Shown here: piece after piece, positions 1-14,100 of the stretch | Layout of the letters: each line of letters starts with the position of its first letter | How positions within the stretch are numbered: position 1 is the first letter of the stretch | From: Sipunculus nudus | Taxonomy: Eukaryota > Annelida > Sipuncula > Golfingiida > Sipunculidae | Reading direction: 5' to 3' | DNA length: 64,000 nucleotides | NCBI GenBank assembly: GCA_026874595.1 | Contig: CM049313.1 | Coordinates: 70,548,659 to 70,612,658 of the forward strand | Position numbers and translations under genes: made by a program | Notes under the pieces: generated by a model | Told to the model about the DNA's origin: nothing | Seen by the model: the letters and a program-made list of their open reading frames with translations, nothing else | The model's database searches: none

Positions 1-86
1 TGCCACTCAATCCATGCCTCACTATACCCGTCCTACTCTGATTTTGGCAGATACATGTAGTCGCTTGCGACTACCTGTATTCTAGT
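1..86 (+). repeat. Dispersed repeat at left edge with 8-bp hairpin; inverted copy at 61695-61775
   Basis: The first 86 bases match the reverse complement of about 61695-61775: CACTCAATCCATGCCTCAC and GTAGTCGCTTG and GTATTCTAG are shared. In the left copy GTAGTCGC-TT-GCGACTAC forms a perfect stem. The copy is cut by the window edge, so the element type is unknown. Confidence 0.7.
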
Positions 87-1002
87 TATATATCATAGTT
101 TACAAAGTACATGATAAATGAGCTTGTTTTGATAGTGTCTGTCTGAAATTTAGCTATGTGATGTCCTGAAACAGACAGTAGAAACCTTTAGAAATTTCTC
201 CTCTCTATGTTACTCAGGAATTTGTATTTTACTTAATCAGTTACAATTTACATCAGTTACAATCATTCAGATTTTTTTATGTACAAATTCCAATCTTTTA
301 TTGTCAATATTTCTGCATATGACAGAGTATTTGACCAAGGTTTTTGATTTTGTGGTGTTTTTCTTGCCTGTGTGATATTTGCAGCATTAATTTTACATAA
401 TGAGCATATGTAACCCCTGACCCCTCTGAATTATTGTTCTTTGTTGAGACCTCTGAAGTGACATACTCAGTTTTTGCTGTATAAGTAAAATACCAGTAAA
501 TCTACATCTATGCATAATATTTAATTATTTAATCATTTGGGCTTCCATAAACTAGTGGTCAAATCATTAGCCAAATCATGCACACTATAATATTATGTTT
601 ATTTATGTAATGCTTCATATAACACCTGTACTTTAAATGCAGCACTGGCAACCTGTGCATAATCAAAACCTTTAATCAAGGTATTTATGGCCACTGATGT
701 TATGAGGGTGTTATCAAGGAATATTTCTAATATCAACTCCATAAATTTTGGTATTGAGGAAGAAAAAAAAAGTGATTAAATTTAGAAATTTCAATGTTGT
801 GACATTTAATTTGGATAATACCAGAATCAACATTTATTTCTTTTATTATATAAATGGTCCCTTAATTTATATAAAAAAATTTCAGTATCAGTTTACAGAG
901 CTTATGGTCATCAGCATTCAGACCAATTGGTTCATAATGACATAATTTTAAAATTTTATTGACATTTTTTACAAATTTGTTGACCAGTTTATTGTTACTG
1001 AG
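87..1002. other. AT-rich sequence, nothing recognised
   Basis: No coding exon, RNA gene or clear repeat was seen. The 65-codon frame at 748 is AT-rich and has no supporting features. Confidence 0.5.
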
Positions 1003-1165
1003 TACAGTGGAACCCTACAAATACAACCACCTTAGGGACAGACCAAAGTGGTTGTAATTTGGGGGTGGTCATATTTGTGATGCTGTAAGTTATGTAAATT
1101 GTATATTTGGGACCAATAAAAGTGGTCGCAATTTTGGGTTTGTCGCAAGGCAGGGTTCCACTGTA
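1003..1165. mobile_element. pogo/mariner-like MITE (TACAGTGGAACC ends)
   Basis: The left end is TACAGTGGAACCCT and the right end is AGGGTTCCACTGTA, an inverted repeat with TA at both edges. Length is 163 bp with no coding potential. TA duplication and CAGTGGAACC ends are typical of short non-autonomous elements of the pogo/Tc1-mariner group. Confidence 0.7.
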
Positions 1166-1577
1166 CATACATGGAGTGCTTTTTTCAGGTTATGACATTC
1201 ATAGATATATTTATGAAATACCTTTCAGAAATATTATTAATAGTCATATTTATACTCAAGCAGTACTGTGTTTTACTGTTATAAATTTATATTACTAAAT
1301 GTCAAGTAATGGCAGCATGGAGTTTTTTTGTTTTTGTTTGTGATTTTGATTCTGTAGGCTTGTCATGAATTTGTGATATTTTTAACATTTGCTTGTTTTA
1401 ACTGGTAATTCCCATATGTAAGGATGTAATAAAAATTTCTATAAATTTAACTGGTTCTGTCGTGGTTGTAAAAAGGGGATTTTGGGAATGGCTAACATAC
1501 AAAGTCTATAAAAAAGACTTTGTCAGTTAGCCTCATGATTACCACATCAAATTTCATGTCTGACTGAGAAAAATATT

Positions 1578-3994
1578 GTTACCACCAGCAACAGGGTTCT
1601 AGTCATACATTATCAGTAGCGCCAGGGCTCCAGATATATATTACCAGCAGGGACAGGGTTCCAGTCATGTATTATAACTTGGGACAGGACTCTAGTCATA
1701 AATTATACCTTGGGGCAGTGTTCCAGTCATATATTATCACCAGGGACAGGGCTCTAGTCATATATACTTTCACCAGGGACAGGGTTCCAGTTGTACATAA
1801 CCACAATGGACCAGCCACAAGTCATACATTACCACCAGTGACATTGCTCTAGTCATACATTACAACCAGGGACAGGACTCAAGTCATTCATTACAACCAG
1901 GGACTGGGTTTATTCATACATTACCAGCAGGGACAGGGCTCTGGTCATACATTATGACCAGGGACAGGGCTCTAGTCATACATTATTACCAGGGACAGGG
2001 CTCTAGTCATACATTATTACCAGGGACAGGGCTCTAGTCATACATTACCATCAGGGACAGGCCTCTTGTCATACATTATGACTAGGGACAGGGCTCTAGT
2101 TATACATCACCAGGGACAGGGTTCTAGTCATACATTACCACCAGGGAATGGCCTCTAGTCATACATTACCACCAGGGACAGGGCTCTAGTCATTCATTAC
2201 CACCAGGGACTGGGTTTAGTGATACATTACCGCCAGGGACTGGCTTTAGTCGTAAATTTCCACCAGGGACCAGGCTCAAGTCATACATTACCACCAGTGA
2301 CAGGGCTCTGGTCATACATTACCATCAGAGACAGGGCTCTTGTCATACATTATGACTAGGGACAGGGCTCTAGTTATACATCACCAGGGAGAGGGTTCTA
2401 GTCATACATGACCACCAGGGACAGGACTCTAGTCATAAATTACCACCAGTGACAGGGCTCTAGTCATACATTACCACCAGAGACAGGGTTCTAGTCTATC
2501 ATTACCACCGGGACAGGGCTGTGGTCATACATTACCATCAGGTCCAGGGCTCTAGTCATACGTTACCACCAGTGACAGGGCTCTAGTCAACATTACCACG
2601 AGGGAAAGGGCTATAGTCATACATTACCACCAGAGACAGGGCTCAAGTCATACATTACCAACAGGGACTGGACTCTAGTCATACATTACCAACAGGGACT
2701 GGACTCTAGTCATACATTACCAACAGGGACTGGACTCTAGTCATACATTAGCACAAGGGACAGGACTCTAGTCATACGTTACCACCAAGTACAGGGTTCA
2801 AGTCATACATGACCACCAGTGACATTGCTCTAGTCTTACATTACCATCAGGGATAGGGCTCCAACCATATACTATACCTAGGGACAGGGCTCTAATCATA
2901 CATTACCACCAGGGACAGGGCTCAAGTCATACATTACCACCAGTGACAGGGCTCTAGTCATACATTACCACCACGTCCTGGACTTCAGTCATACATTACC
3001 ATCAGGGACAGGACTCTAGTTATACATTACCACCAAAGACAGGGCTCAAGTCATACATTATCATCAGTGACATGGCTCTAGTCTTACATTACCATCAGGG
3101 ACAGAGCTCTATATTATCACCATGGACAGGGCTCTTGTCATACATTACCGACAGGAACTGGACTCTAGCCATACATGACCACCAGGGACAGGAATCTAGT
3201 CATAAATTACCACCAGTGACAGAGCTCTAGTCATACATTACATCAGGGATAGGGCTCAAGTCATATATTATCACTTGGGCAGATCTCTCGTCATATATTA
3301 TCACTTAGGGCAGGGCTCTAGTCATATATTATCACCAGGGGCAGGGCTCTATAGTCATACCATTTCACCAGATACAGGTCTCCAGTCATATATCACCAGG
3401 GACAGGGCTCTTGTCATATATTATCACTTGGGGCAGAACTCTTTGTCATATATTATCACTTGGGGCAGGGCTCTAGTCATATATTATCACCAGGGGCAGG
3501 GCTCTATAGTTATACAATACCACTAGATACAGGTCTCCAGTCATATATCACCAAGGACAGGGCTCTAGTCATATATTATCTTCAGGGACAGTGCTGTAGT
3601 CATACATTACCAGGGACAGGGCTCTAGTCATACATTACCACCAGGGAATGGACTTGTCTTACATTTCCACCAGGGACTGGACTAGTCATACATTACCACC
3701 AGGGACTGGACTCTAGTCATACATTACCACCAGGGACAGGACTCTAGTCATACATTACCATCAGGGACAGGGATCTAGTCATACATTACAACCAGGGACA
3801 GGGCTCTAGTCATACATTATTACAAGGGACAGGGCTCTAGTCATAATTTACCATCAGGGACAGGGATCTAGTCATACATTATTACCAGGGACAGGGCTTG
3901 TCATACATTATTACAAGGGACAGGGCTCTAGTCATACATTACCATCAGGGACAGGGATCTAGTCATACATTACAACCAGGGACAGGGCTCAAGT
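1578..3994. repeat. 31-bp minisatellite array, about 78 copies
   Basis: The unit is close to ACCAGGGACAGGGCTCTAGT followed by CATACATTACC. Spacing measured between neighbouring TCTAGTCAT words near 1971-2007 is exactly 31 bp. Copies diverge by substitutions (ACCACC/ATCACC/AACACC, GGGCTCTAG/GGACTCTAG). A subfamily with TATATTATCACTTGGGGCAG occupies about 3255-3560. There are no unique spacers, so this is a plain tandem array. It starts and stops abruptly and lies beyond the probable 3' end of ZC3H3. Confidence 0.95.
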
Positions 3995-4260
3995 AGTGCC
4001 TTGCTTTCAGGAACAGGACTTCATAATATTGCCAATTGATACTGGCCAAGTTCAAAACTGAGTGTTCAGAAGGATATTTAAGGAGGACTTTCTTTAAACC
4101 TGGGAGTAACTGGTATTACTAAAACAAGTAGCATTACTCACATAATAATGAACTGGCAAAACACACAGATACACACATGACCTAAACCACCAACAAGCAC
4201 AGACACACGCACAACATGTTAACCTTGAATGATACAACAACTGCCTGAATGTTTATGATC

Positions 4261-5198
4261 TTTATTGAATGAATAAAATGATCTTACAACATAGACATAT
4301 CACACCTTGGCTCTGAGACCCCTTCAGGGGATCCACTATGTGTATACTTACCTGTAGCCATGGTCCTGCAGTCCTGTGAGGACGACACAAGTTACAGTGT
4401 TAACACATTACCGCAGTCAACACGTTTACCCTATTACCACACAAGGTTCATTGCTACACCCTGCTTCCCATAAACACATAAGAATCAGATATAAATTTAT
4501 CACAAAAAAATTTAATTAGAATCCATCAAATGTATTTCTAGATTTGGGCCAAAAATACAAAAATTAACTACTGAAGCCAAAAGAAAATGTAGGTTTGGTT
4601 CTCAGGCACTTTTTCTCAAAAACAGTGCATGTGGGCGAAATTTTTTATTTTACATTTGTTTGTATGCTTTGAAAAATGTCTTATGATCTGAGAAAAAGCA
4701 TGATAATAACAGAATTTTTTTTATGATCAGGTAAAAGCCCTAAATAACAAAGGAAATTGTAGCAAATTTGTATCATTTTATCTTCTTGAAAGATGAAAAT
4801 CAAAATAAAATTTTTGATGCGCGGGAGGGGGGGGGGGGACCTATCTTTATTTTTTTTTTGCCTGACATATAAATCATAAAGAAATGATTAGCATCTCTTC
4901 AAGTCCACAAGACTTTTCTTCCCAAGATTTCGATGTTTTCCCCCTCAATGGTAGCCATGAACCTTGGTATGCAATATTTCACTCCGGTTTTACAGATGTC
5001 TAGTTGGTTCCCGTTCTTAACTTAATGATTTAAGGTGAAAGAAGCACAAACATAAAACGAAAGTAAATTAACACATCAGAATCATAAAACAATGTAAAGA
5101 AATATTGCTCAGTATATCAATGCAGGTTAAACCATAACACAGCTGCTGAACACATTAAACATCTGAAAGAAGATGAGCAAAAAATTAGAATAAATAAA
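4261..5198 (-). other. Probable ZC3H3 3' UTR with poly(A) signal
   Basis: Downstream of the ZC3H3 stop there is no further open frame. An AATAAA hexamer on the minus strand lies at 4266-4261 (TTTATT on the plus strand), just before the 31-bp repeat block. A MITE copy sits inside this stretch (about 4576-4862). The real cleavage site cannot be read from sequence alone. Confidence 0.4.
4576..4862. mobile_element. MITE copy, TTCTCAGGCAC family
   Basis: Starts with GCCAAAAGAAAATG and GGTTTGGTTCTCAGGCAC. It shares an interior with three other copies in this window (words such as ATTTTATCTTCTTGAAAGATG, split here by variation). The right end is degraded around a poly-G run. It lies in the probable 3' UTR of ZC3H3. 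Confidence 0.7.
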
Positions 5199-8100
5199 TC
5201 AGCTGCCTAGGATGAATCGAGGGTGAATGTGTAAAGTGTCATCCAGGGTTTCTTCTCTTGGAGTCCTCTGTGGTGGCGTCTCCATGACATCACTGTCACC
5301 TAATGCTATGAACGCTGGGAGGACTCGATCTTTCATGGGCAGGTGGCGATCGTCAGGAAGATCATCACTGTGTTGGACATCCTGGCTCCTCTGTGCATCC
5401 TTGGTTGCCGTTGCTTCCTCATCTACACTTTCTTTCCACCTCTTGGTGAGACTGAAACAAAATCACCCAGTTTATCAAATTTGCTGTGCAATATTACAAA
5501 ATTAAATATGTTGCTAAATTTAAATACCTTTGTTACGTTTGCTAATTTCTACAGTTTTTGTCTTTTGCCTAAAATACAATCAAGACTGCCCAATAATGAA
5601 TTATATCAAACATATTTCTGTGCCAATCTTTGCTTTAGAACTGATTTTATATTGTAAAACTGTCCTTAAACTTGTTAAGTAATCATGCCAATCACCTTAT
5701 TTTTTGTACTGTTGCCCAAAATGCTAAACTAATTTGTGGAAAAGCCTGCAATGGTAGGTGAACTTCAGAAAAAAAACCACTTGAAACATGGCAGTCCATG
5801 GCAACAACACTAACATATTCTAAAGATTAGCTCAGAGTACCTTGGGGTGAGATAAAGTGGTTGTACACTACAGTGATTCTATATCTGCTTTGATCAGACA
5901 GCTGCTTTGTTTAGCCAACTTTGCAGGGTTCTGGCACCAGGGCTGGCACAGGGAAAATCAGAATCTGCAGTGTATAACTGCTGCATAGTGAGTGTAATTT
6001 ACCTGGAAATTGAACTTTTCCTAGATGAAGATGATTTCAGTTTTCTTTTTTTCAGCTGTACATGCCTCATGCGACAGTCCTTCCCCTTGGCACAGGACCC
6101 AGATCTGACAAATTCTGGACACACAAGGGTGTGTTTCTTGGTACACTGTCAAACAGAACATTCATGAAAGAGTTGCAAGTTAAGCTGATAATGAAGTTGC
6201 TGCTCACAGCCACTTACACTTAGCTACTAAAAAAGAAAGGATAGAAAGTAAAATTAATAAAATAATATGACCCATTGCACTGACATGTTCCTTGAAACTC
6301 TGGAATAGAATATTCTGCAAAAATTGTTACTTTGTCTTCAAAAAATCTTGATGAAATTTCATTATTATATAAGTCACATTTGTTCTTACACAATAGAAAT
6401 TGAACCACCAGTATGATCTCAGTTATTTGAACATGACAGCTTAAATTCAAAATTCTGCAAAAGAAAAAGAATAATTTGGATTTTGTCTTAATAACATGGT
6501 ATTATTATTGCAAAATTCACATAGTTCTTACACAGGAGAACTTCAATCATTAAGATGATCTTACATATCTGAACATTTATCTGAAAATCAAAACATGGAA
6601 CCAAAAATAACCCAGTTTAACTAAACAGATAAAATCACATGATGATTTATGTGCAATATGTCAGGTTGCTTGTTTTTAATCATATTTACAGTTAATTACA
6701 GAGATTATCGTTTATCTCCACCTGATGACATCAGCAGGCTGTGAGGAGAACTATCATAGTCGCTGATACATGCATCTCCTTGTGAAACAATGTACAAGAT
6801 AAGCATTTCTGTACACTGAATAAACGCAAACATAATGTCTTAAGAGAAGGGAGGAAATGTATATGTAGGCTACTCTGTATAACTGCTTAAATATTGTGAG
6901 AAAGGATACATTAATATATTGTGCACATTCCTGTTTATACTTAGTAATATCCCATAGATGTATCTATGCTATTACATCTGCCATGGATGACTGTAGATTT
7001 CACCATCCATCTAAGACAGCAGTTCACATTTAAATCTCAGTACAGCACAGCTGTTAATGCAATTTTGTCTTAATCTCTGCACATTCAGTGAGGGTGTTGG
7101 TCTTGTAGTTAATGCTTTATGTTAATATAAGGATCAAGATATTTTTTCGAGACTTGCCTTTGTCCCTTTAGGACAGTATCCCTTCAAGAAGTCCTGGCAC
7201 ACTTCTGCATCCTCTCTGACCTTGACGTGGAGGTATGGGCAGTCGTCTCGTACACACAAACCCTTCAGGAAGTAAGTACACACTGGCATTTTGTCTGGTG
7301 ACACCTTGTGGGAAAACGGACAATTATTTCCATGGCAGGTGCCCCTGAGAAATCTGAAACAAATAAAAAATATAAAAGAAGTAATACACATGTAAGTAAT
7401 GACAATCTGATCAAAGCAAGGTTATAGGTTCAAACATATAGGTTCTAATTAATGTTGGGACTGATGATTGATTATAAATCGATGATCGGTCGGCTGAGGG
7501 AGACGATCGGATGATGCATCTTGCATATTTATAATTGTTTATAGAGTTTTTCACAAAGGCTTTAAAATGAGGGATAGTATGGTTTCATAAATAAAATTCA
7601 TGTGGAAAAACTTGAGAACAATATGTGTTTGTTAATAGATTCACGCCTAAGTTTAATATATACACATGAAGGCTATAGAGTTATTACATATATTAGTCAA
7701 TATTAGGCCTATAGATCAATTGATAGCATATACAGGTCTATATTTGATCTGAAAAGTCACACTCCTAGAGGTCCACCAATCTTTACTGATTACTTATCAT
7801 GAAATTAAAACTGATTCCGACACTTCTCAAAAGTGACTAATAACTGATCACACTTGAAGAATGAAAAGGTTTAATAAAGTAGCTTCAAAACCAAAAGTAA
7901 AATGAATACTCCTTAACCTGTCTGACTGTAAATGACTTAATACTCATACAGGTGTCAGGTATACTGGTGGCAAAACGGCAAACTCCTCACCTTGTACATA
8001 CTGCCACCTTGTCTGGATCATGGGTAAAAGGACACTTGTCTCCACGGTTACACTTGCCAAAGCGGTTATAGAACAAGCAGTAGGGTTTATTCTTCTTGGT

Positions 8101-11100
8101 GACATGAGACAGTTTGTGTTTGTTCACAGCTGCTGCCCGTATACTTCTTTGCACAACTCGGCTGTAGTGATTTTTTTTTCATAAAATTATTGAAACACCA
8201 CATCAAATCATGCATAAATTTCCCAAATTCATGATTAAATTCAATGAAACTCAATAATAATCATAGGATTTAATATCCTGCATTGAATTTCAGAGATTAT
8301 GAAGTAAACTACTGGTTCTGAATTTATAGTTTAAAAAAAAAGTTCAATTTTTACAGATAATCTTATATGAATAACTGTCACAATCTCTCAATATATCATG
8401 AGATTTTAGTCATGTATCTCAATGAGACTCTGGTATATTACATAACACTGTTGAAATGGAACCTTTAAAACTGGATATGCCACATACAAGTCTGAAGACA
8501 TTTAAACGACTGACCTTGCTAACATTTGTGTAACAGACTGTGTTGGCCCCTTTTTTGCTTGTGTTGAACTAATTCGTCGGTTGGTATTTCTCTGATCTGT
8601 TAAATAAAGAAAAAGACATAATCAAAAGTAAATAAATAAATACATCTAAATACTTTATAGCTGTATAACTGTGTCATGCTGTCAGAATGACAGGAAGGTT
8701 GTGTAACACTGGAAAATCAGGTGAACCATGGGTCATGTTGCTCAGCTAACGGCCAGCACCACATGCGACACTAAGGATTTATATCAACTGAGAACATTCA
8801 TATATTACCAGTGAATATCTCCAAGATAAACATGCACAGTCAATCCAATCAACCTATACTGATACATTATATCATTTGAATCAATTCTTTACTCAAGTTT
8901 GATGTATTATAATTATACTGTCAGTAACATTTATTTAATGAACTTGTTAGCCAAATATTTCACAAGCATTATACAATGGCAGGATTCATAGGAATATATG
9001 TCTGACTGTAGTATATTGTTCAATTATATGATCTAAAGCAAAACACACGACTGCTGAGCTTTCACTGTGACGTGACTGTCTTGCAGTTGATCTGAAAATG
9101 TATTGAAATTGAAAAGTAAAACGGCACCTGTGTGCAGGGCAATACCTGCTCTGTTCAGGGAGGTCTTGGATCGGTGATATGGGACTCCTCTGATGAAGAC
9201 TGTTTGTCTAAGGCTTCCCCTCCTCGTCATGGTCAGCCTCCTGATAATACACAGGTGTACTTTTATATAATATTGTAACAGTTTTGTGATATGTGATACA
9301 AAAAATACAAGAGATCTATAAAAATAGAGAAAATAAGACTGTTCCATTCTGTAAAAATTTTAATTTCATCACTGAAAATGACAAGCACCTTTCAAGGTAT
9401 ACACTGATAAAAAATGGCCTATAACCTCTGACAGCAACACAAGAAATTTATATAAGTATTTACCAGACTTTCTTTCTTGAAACAATGTTATCACCAACAT
9501 TAACCAGTTGATCAAATCTCTGGATCTAATATCTACATTAATCAACATTTCCAGTTTTAAATGTATAATATGTTAATAGTAAAATTAAATGTTACATAAA
9601 GGGCTTAGAAAAGTAGGAGCAAGGGTATGTGCAGGTCTAGTTTCTGGGGGATAAAATGACACCTGAGCATGGATTGCACACCTATCATACCTGTAATCAC
9701 GTCATGCTCTACCTGTCTGCAGTATCATACTCTACCTTTGTGAACTGTTGTGGTGCATCTTTCTCATGCGACTTTGGTGAGACAAGGAACTTGCACTCTT
9801 TGGTGTAACAAATTTGTACTTGTTCTTGCTAATGTTGATCACCCTTCTGCCTAACAGGCGGTTTATATCCAGAGTTCCATCTGCTAATATAAAACCATGA
9901 TTGAATACAATTTTTTCATAACAAAATAATGCTGTTTTTTTTTCTAAACGTCATTAAAAATCTGTCAATCAGCTCAAAATGTAATATAAATCATTTCAAT
10001 CAATAATTCACAAATGATGAATATTTCTTTCTGGGGAAGTTAACACTATAATGTGTACTGACCATGGGCAAAAGGCAAACATGTCTGACAGCAGCACCAA
10101 AGAGTGAAAACGAAATACAAACAAAATTTACAATGATAAGGGTAAATCTACTACTGTATTATACTGTATATTTATTTTTCTTATTGTTTATGACCAACTG
10201 GAGATGGTACCTTTGAGAGTTCAACTTACCTTTATTACCACGATGGGGCTTGAACCTATTATCAACCTTGTGTGGGCTGTGTGACGCCTTGTACACAGTG
10301 TGTTGTTGAAGGCCAGGTTTGATGAACCCATGTTTCTGTGACAGGATTATCTGTGTATGATACGTCCTTCCTCTCTTACCTCTGCCAGGATTACTATATT
10401 GAGTTGCACCACTCTGGCTTGAATTAAATCTCAAATTAAATCTTGTTGTATTTTGTGACACTTTCAAGGCTTTTTTCACCAACTTGTAACGTGACTTGAG
10501 CTTCACAGAGACTGCAGCTGTGTGGTGCAGAGACTTCAAGACTGCTGCTGCTTTCAACACCGGACTTTTAATAACACTGCTCCCTGATGATGACCTTGAC
10601 CTACGGATGAATGAGTATCTGCTGGAAGGACCATTTCCTGTCCCCTTATTTGCTGATCCATGCACTGGCTTCTTGACTAGTTTATATTTTGAGCACTTGA
10701 CAGTTCGCTGCCCCATTGGGGACTCCATCTGGCCTAGGCGAGTGATGGGAGATTTTCTTTGTGTGATCAGGAGGGAAAGAGCTGCGGGAGCAGTAGAAGA
10801 CCGCCGGAGACCTCTGTTGGAATCTCTGAACACTTCCTGCTGTGCAAGATGACCTGCTCTCCTGAACACTGTGCTATGCTGTGGAGCTAAGAGTCTTGCA
10901 TTTTTATCCATATTATCTAATGTCATTTCGGTACTTGATTTGCTGGGGGATTGTCCTGCAACCCATTTGTACTTTGACCCACTTTTGGGGGACCCATGTG
11001 TTGTGAATGTAAGATTTGATTCTTGCACAGGGTTGGAGCTGTGCTTTGTAAGCTTATAAACAGACCTTGTGATGGTCTTACTGGGAGATCCCTTCTTGAC

Positions 11101-14100
11101 ACTAGAGCCAACAGCCGACACTGTCCTCGCATGATTAATTTTATCATGAGATGGTTTCACAATGATTCTTTTTGATGTACTGCTTGATGAAATGCCTTCA
11201 TTAGTCTTGGATACCACAGTCTTATTAGCTTTATCAGCTGCAGTCAACCTAATTTTTGTGCCTGATATACTGTTTTTAGCTTTGGTCTGATCAGCACCAA
11301 TTACTGTTCTGGCAATATTTGATAAGGAAGTTATGTTGCCAGATTTGTTTGAAGGATTAGCAACACAATTTGATATTTTACCCTGTGATTTAGCAATATT
11401 TGCTTGATGAAATAAGGCATGTTTCATTCCCTTGGCAGCTTTCTTTGCCTCCACAGGGCTGGTCAAACTTAGATCTTGCTGCCCAGTAATGCTAGGGCTC
11501 ATAACGAGCTGTCTGATGACTGGTGTGGTCAAAGTATCAGGAATACCGGCAGAACCTAGAGCTCCGGATTTGTCCCTGATTGATGTTACTGGTGCTGCCC
11601 TCTTGGGAACATCACTGCCAGATGCGACTGGTGGTGCCCTCTTCAGTGTATCAGTGACAGCAAATACTGGTGTCTTTACCACTGTTATTTTCTTGTTGAT
11701 ATCACCACTAGATATCACTGGTGCCATCCTCTTGGGTGTGTCATTAACCTGTTTTCCTGCTTTGACTGATACTTTAATATAGTCAGGATTACTTTTCCCT
11801 AATACTGCATCTTTTTCTGCATCTCCACTGGTTGCCCCAACTCTCGATGGAGATAGTTTGGCTGATGATAATTTTGTAACACTGGCAATCTGACCTGTTT
11901 GGCCAGCCACACTATCACAGAGGTGAACACTCACATCAGGCTTGGCGTTTGATGGTGGCACGACGATCCTGGATGAAACTGTTCCCACTACATACTTGTT
12001 AGGTATATTGATAATTACACTCCTTTTTCCATCTGCTGTTACTGATTTAGCATTCGTAGCTCCAATAAACTCCCCACTACTTTTTGGCAACACCTTGCGC
12101 TTGAGTTCCTGAGAGCTTTGGGTAGCACCTACATTGTTTTTTGCTATTGATGAGGTAGATTTCCTGAAAGATTCTGTTACACTCTGATTTCCTGCAGGGT
12201 TTCTGTGTACAACATGAGCAGAATGGGGACCACCTATTTTCTGGCCGCCTGGCTGAGGTGTCTTGGTCTCAGTATTTGTCAATAAACTGTGTGTGACCCT
12301 AACCTGACTAGCTTTGCCTGGATCACGTACATATCTGTATTTGCTGCTGGTGCCAGCTTGCTGCCTGGGACAACTTTCATAATTCTGTGAGGTAGTTTGA
12401 TGGGTTCTTATGTTTATGTCAGTTAATTTGGTAAAGCTATGAGGATTACCTGAACTGGCCCTATACTTTCCAGGAACACTTGCTGTGGTTTTAGTACCGT
12501 TGTGCACAGAGTTCACTTGTCTGCCACCAGGTGCCACTACAGTACGCTGCTGACTACTTTGGTTTTGAATTACTAATGCATTTGCCCTGGACCTTGGTGG
12601 CTGGATTTTTGTTTTCTTGTGTTGACTGATAAGTGCTGTAAAAATGAAAATAACATACAATAAAAGTTTACAACATCCCAATATCCACACCTCATGGAGT
12701 TTTGTATTTACTGGTCTGATGGTTTATAATGGGTGGTCTGGGTAAAATCATCAGATCTGACCTAAGCCCCCAAATGTCTTAGGATAGAACCCAAGGCTCA
12801 GCATAAACTGAAATATAATAAAAGTGCAGTACTAAACCTGCACAGATGGGACAACTTAAAATAAACTTTATTTATCTTACACGGGTTGTGCCACTAGTTA
12901 TAACAATTTATACAAGGCACTCTCCATGGCATGGATGGTGGCATTTGGAAGTCTGTCGAGGTGGAGAGGACTCTGAGAAAACCACCTCACTCTCACAGCC
13001 ATGCAGGGGATTGAACCCAGGCACCTGCCGAGAGCGCCGATCATTTTACCCCACAACGCTCCAGGCCTCCTTTGATCTGCATGAAAGAGAGTGTGATTGA
13101 TGAAATACATGTTCAGTAACCTCGAATAATATCAGTCACAATGAAAAAAACTGAAACACAGAATACAAACATTTTCTAGGATACTGAATTAATAATTCTT
13201 TTTAAAAATATTGGGGGGGGGGGGTATTTATTCTCTCTTAGATCATTCAGTATTATTTATTTGGCGCCGTCATAAAGTACCTGATGGCTCCACAGAAAAT
13301 TTTTGTAATACCAGAAAGAACTCAAAGAGACCATATTAAATATATATACCTTCCTTTACATTCTGGATCACCATAGATATGTGAAGTTCCAGGCTGTATT
13401 ACAAGGATCCTGACCATACCATGGTATTTGTTAAGTAAGCCCAGAAAATACAATACTGGTGGAACATGTTTATAAACTTAAAGGTGCCCATTCACCTACC
13501 TTTTGAAAAATTATTTATGTGATTTCTGGCTTCCTCTCTGTATATATTAATGATCTAAGGGTAATTTTTATTGTGAAAAGTTTTTATTTATAAGGCCTTC
13601 ATGGAGGATGTATGAGCTTATTTATTAACAACGTTTGTAAAACCAGCAATGTTGACAATTGGAAAAACATGTATCCTCCGGTGGTAGGTTGCATACTATG
13701 CAAAGGTAGAAAGGTCACAACTACTGTGAAAAAAATAACATACACAGGAGCGTGAACCAAGATTATAGTCTGTTCCACTATTGACCACCCCTGTCCACCT
13801 AATTTTGGCAATTATCCCCACAAAAGACAAACTTGTCAAATGAAAATTACACCGATGGCAGGAAGAGGGAAATGCTTAATTTTTGGTACCCTACCAACCT
13901 AGGATATAAAATTTACTTCCTTTACGGCCTGGCTGAATTCTCATGTTTATCTGTGGTTCATGGCTTCCCTAACAAGTGGCCATTGTTTATCCTCCTTAGA
14001 TATGGATATAAGGTTATGTGACGTAACAGTGAAATGCGTGCACCAGGAAAATACAAGTGTCACTGTAAACAGAGGTTGGCAGCTTTTCATTATTGGTCCT

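Noticed and set aside
1578-3994. CRISPR array
   Set aside because: The 31-bp units are directly adjacent with no unique spacers, and the genome is eukaryotic.
10496-11782. Plus-strand open frames of 60-118 codons opposite ZC3H3 exon 2
   Set aside because: These are antisense shadows of a well-supported coding exon with no splice or domain evidence.
12636-12690. First 18 codons of the 843-codon minus-strand frame as ZC3H3 N-terminus
   Set aside because: They lie upstream of a strong acceptor (TTTTTACAG) and encode a hydrophobic stretch unlike the family. The true start exon at 20086 fits in phase.
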